From a virus, in IMG/VR virus record IMGVR_UViG_3300046004_001332, positions 1-40,104 of that record: a stretch of DNA of 40,104 nt; one strand, given 5' to 3'. The notes under the pieces were generated by a model that was not told the origin of the DNA, did not search any database, and worked only from the letters and a program-made list of their open reading frames with translations. Below, in pieces: positions 37,812 to 40,104 of this stretch. How positions within the stretch are numbered: the stretch's first letter is position 1; the number at the start of each line of letters is the position of its first letter. The translations under genes were made by a program, and so were the position numbers.

Positions 37812-40104
37812 TGGCACAGCAGACGCCCCCGCTCCCGCCGGGCCTGTCCCTGACGCCGCCCGCGCCTGCTAGCGGGCTGCCTCCTCTCCCTCCGGGCCTG
37901 TCCCTGGCGCCGCCCGCTACACCCGCCCCGCGCCGGGCGGCGGCAGCGCCCGTCCGCCGCCGTAACGCCGCGCCTGCCGCTGAGCCAGCAGTCGATGAGG
38001 CCAGCGAGCCGCTCATCCGGGATGCGCAGACGACGGCGGAGGGCACCACCTATACCGTCCGCCCGCTGGCCCCTGGCGACACGCCGGAGAGCCTCGCGGC
38101 GGAGGGTCGTGAGTTCAACCCGGTCACGAACACATGGGAGTTCCCGCGAGGGCTTGAGGACGTCGAGGTGCAGGGCTCGCGCCCTGAGATGCTGCCGATG
38201 GTGCGTCCGCCTGCTGCTGGCGGGCCGCTGGAGCAGGCCGGCGCGGCAGTCGTCGACGCCTACCGCGCGAACCCGGTCACGCGGCAGTTCCTCAACTTCG
38301 GTTCCGGCGTAGCGCGCGGCGTGCAGCGCGTCGCAGGCGGAGCCTACGGGCTCCTCGGCCAAGCCGCCGACCGGCTCGGGCTGGACGGCATCGGCAACGC
38401 CATGATCGACCAGGCGGACGCCTATCAGGCGCGCGCCAACGAGATGAACGCCCCGCAGCGCGCCGACAACCTGCTGCTCAACCAGACCGGCCAGTTCGCC
38501 GGCGAGGTCGCCGCGACCGCCCCCGTGGCGGGCGTCGTGGGCCGCGGTATCGTGGCGGGCGGGCAGGGCGTCGCTCGCGTCGCGCCGGGGGTGGGGCGTG
38601 TCATCGAGCGCGTCGGCCAAGCCACGCAGGCGGGCGGCTTTCTGCCGTCCGCTGTACGGCCTCCGGCGGCGGGTGCCGCTCCGGCTATCGGCGAGCGGTT
38701 GGGGAACCTCGCCTTGCGCGGCTCGGGAGGCGCGATCTCGGGCGGCACGCAGGCCGCGCTCATCGACGAGGAAGACGCCGCCGCCGGCGCGACCATCGGC
38801 GCGCTGCTGCCGACCTTCGCCGCCCGTCCGGCCAAGTACGCCCTCAACCGCCTGTTGAACGGCTATGAGGCGCTGACAGGGTCGCTCGGACGCACCCGCG
38901 CGGCGGAGATCGTACGTCGCTCGCTTGGCGTCGACTACGACCGCGCCGTCGCCGCGCTGCGCAACGCAGGCCCTGACGTCACGGCGCAGCAGGCCCTGGT
39001 GGACGCTGGCGTCGAGCCGTCCGCCTTCATGGGCGTCGGCGCGGCTGTGCGCGGCGCGGAACCCGACGCGTTCCTCGCCATCGACGCGGCGCAGGCGGCG
39101 GCGAGGCAGGCTCCGATCGACCGGCTGGCCGGCGGCGCAAACCTCACGGCAGCGCAACTGTCGCAGCGCGGTGAGACGGCGGGGCTGCGCGCGGCTACGG
39201 TGCCGATGCAGCAGGCCGAGCTCGCGGCGGCGGACGCCTCCGGCGCACTGGACGTCGCGCCGGTGTCTGCGGCGCTGATGCAGCGCGCGGACGCGCCGGG
39301 CGTCGGCACGACAAACAGCCGGGTGCTGGCCGAGATCGCGGCGGCGCTGGAGGCCATGGCCGAGCGCCGGGGTGGCGTCGCGTCGGCGGACGATCTGTAC
39401 GCCTTCCGCAAGGACGACCTCGACGACATCATTTCAAGGGCGTTGAGCGGGCAGCGCGGCGGCGACATCACCAGCCAGGCCGCGCGGCGCAGCCAGCTGG
39501 TGCGCGAGACGCAAGGGATGCTGGACGACGCCATCGTGGCGGCGGGAGGCACCGGCTGGCCCGGCTACCTTGACGCCTATTCGTCGGGCAGCCGCAGCAT
39601 AGAGCGGCAGGCCATGATGGGCGTCGCCGGGCGGCAACTGCGCCAGAGCCCCAACGCCTTCGCCAACCTCGTCGCGGGCGACACACCTGATGTCGTCTCG
39701 GGCGTGTTCGGCGGCAACCGCATCGACCTGCGCAACCTGATGAACCCGACCGGCGTCGGCCCGTCCGGCATGGACGCGCTGGATGATGCTGCGCGCCAGA
39801 TCCGCCGCGACGAGCGCATCGGCGTCCTCGCCGGCGAAGGCCGGGGCGTGGCCCGCGAACTGCTGTCGCAAGGAGACCGCGGGCCGCTGCGCCGCGCGCG
39901 CAACCTGCTGTCCTTCGGACGTCCGGTCACCGCCGCGGCCATGGAGTTCGGCTCCATGCTGGTCGACGCCAAGGTGGCCCCGCAAATCCGCAGGGAGTTG
40001 GCGCGGGCGTATCAGTCCGGCGCGAACATGGACGAACTGCTCGCCATGGTGCCGCTGGCGACCCGGGCGCAGATGGCGCGCAACATGATGAACCCCGCGT
40101 TCTG
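37811..40104 (+). CDS. Large ejection-type protein, continues across the window join
   Basis: 765 codons here plus 25 after the join (stop at 205): 789 residues. ATG 37811 overlaps the previous TAA (TAATG). The N-terminus is Pro-rich with a double repeat (LPPGLSLTPPAPASGLPPLP) and a basic Ala/Arg stretch. Then long Gly/Ala helices (QFAGEVAATAPVAGVVGRGI, GGAISGGTQAALIDEEDAAA) that could insert into membranes, and a C-terminal helical domain (IDRLAGGANLTAAQLSQRGE, LYAFRKDDLDDIISRAL). This fits the third, largest ejection protein of P22-like phages. Confidence 0.75.
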   Translation, partial: MAQQTPPLPPGLSLTPPAPASGLPPLPPGLSLAPPATPAPRRAAAAPVRRRNAAPAAEPAVDEASEPLIRDAQTTAEGTTYTVRPLAPGDTPESLAAEGREFNPVTNTWEFPRGLEDVEVQGSRPEMLPMVRPPAAGGPLEQAGAAVVDAYRANPVTRQFLNFGSGVARGVQRVAGGAYGLLGQAADRLGLDGIGNAMIDQADAYQARANEMNAPQRADNLLLNQTGQFAGEVAATAPVAGVVGRGIVAGGQGVARVAPGVGRVIERVGQATQAGGFLPSAVRPPAAGAAPAIGERLGNLALRGSGGAISGGTQAALIDEEDAAAGATIGALLPTFAARPAKYALNRLLNGYEALTGSLGRTRAAEIVRRSLGVDYDRAVAALRNAGPDVTAQQALVDAGVEPSAFMGVGAAVRGAEPDAFLAIDAAQAAARQAPIDRLAGGANLTAAQLSQRGETAGLRAATVPMQQAELAAADASGALDVAPVSAALMQRADAPGVGTTNSRVLAEIAAALEAMAERRGGVASADDLYAFRKDDLDDIISRALSGQRGGDITSQAARRSQLVRETQGMLDDAIVAAGGTGWPGYLDAYSSGSRSIERQAMMGVAGRQLRQSPNAFANLVAGDTPDVVSGVFGGNRIDLRNLMNPTGVGPSGMDALDDAARQIRRDERIGVLAGEGRGVARELLSQGDRGPLRRARNLLSFGRPVTAAAMEFGSMLVDAKVAPQIRRELARAYQSGANMDELLAMVPLATRAQMARNMMNPAF
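39979..40104. repeat. Right copy of terminal direct repeat
   Basis: Exact copy of 4-129, inside the coding region of the large ejection protein. See the left copy. Confidence 0.95.

Noticed and set aside
1-40104. tRNA genes, CRISPR arrays, insertion sequences, integrase or attachment sites
   Set aside because: I saw no cloverleaf-like segments with CCA-type ends, no regularly spaced repeats, no transposase or integrase motifs and no tRNA-derived att core. A tRNA scan would be needed to be certain.

Overview
The window is an almost complete, tightly packed phage genome from a host of roughly two-thirds G+C. The last 126 bases (39979-40104) repeat bases 4-129 exactly, and the reading frame of the last gene continues across that join. 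The sequence is therefore best read as a circular or terminally redundant unit of about 39,975 bp. The morphogenesis genes (P22-type portal, coat, gp4-like and gp10-like head-completion proteins, ejection proteins, no tape measure or tail tube) point to a short-tailed phage (podovirus). A GcrA-family regulator and the near absence of GANTC sites, the CcrM methylation site, point to an alphaproteobacterial host, for example in the Caulobacterales or Sphingomonadales. No integrase or clear lysogeny module is visible, so a lytic life cycle is likely.

Layout. (1) 188-6997, leftward: one dense operon of about 21 small genes, mostly joined by 4-nt ATGA/GTGA overlaps. It carries an SNF2-type helicase, a VRR-NUC nuclease, GcrA, a Lar-like zinc ribbon, a lipoprotein, membrane micropeptides and many unknowns. 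(2) 7098-14785, rightward: DNA metabolism. It holds a DUF2800-type nuclease, a possible ssDNA-binding protein, a cytosine-C5 methyltransferase, a family A DNA polymerase interrupted by an intein, and a primase-helicase. (3) 14898-19179, leftward: small early-type genes, a sliding-clamp-like protein and an HTH protein. Several have their own TTGACA promoter with a TAGCA-N4-TGCTA palindrome, a CCAATCACA leader and a GC hairpin after the stop. (4) 18121-18573: a repeat-rich noncoding hub with an AT-rich centre, a candidate origin or control region. (5) 19507 to the right end and on to base 205, rightward: terminase, portal, an unknown protein, a fibre-like protein, the lysis cassette (holin candidates, GH24 endolysin, overlapping spanins), scaffold, coat, head completion, fibre-like and ejection proteins.

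The strongest unusual observation is inside the DNA polymerase gene. The intein sits at polymerase motif B and has all its splicing residues. Its linker encodes an HNH-type homing endonuclease in a different reading frame, so polymerase, intein and endonuclease share the same DNA. Other points worth a second look are the GANTC depletion combined with a phage GcrA, a second recognisable reading frame inside the methyltransferase gene, the inverted-repeat noncoding hub, and the set of near-identical operator/promoter units.
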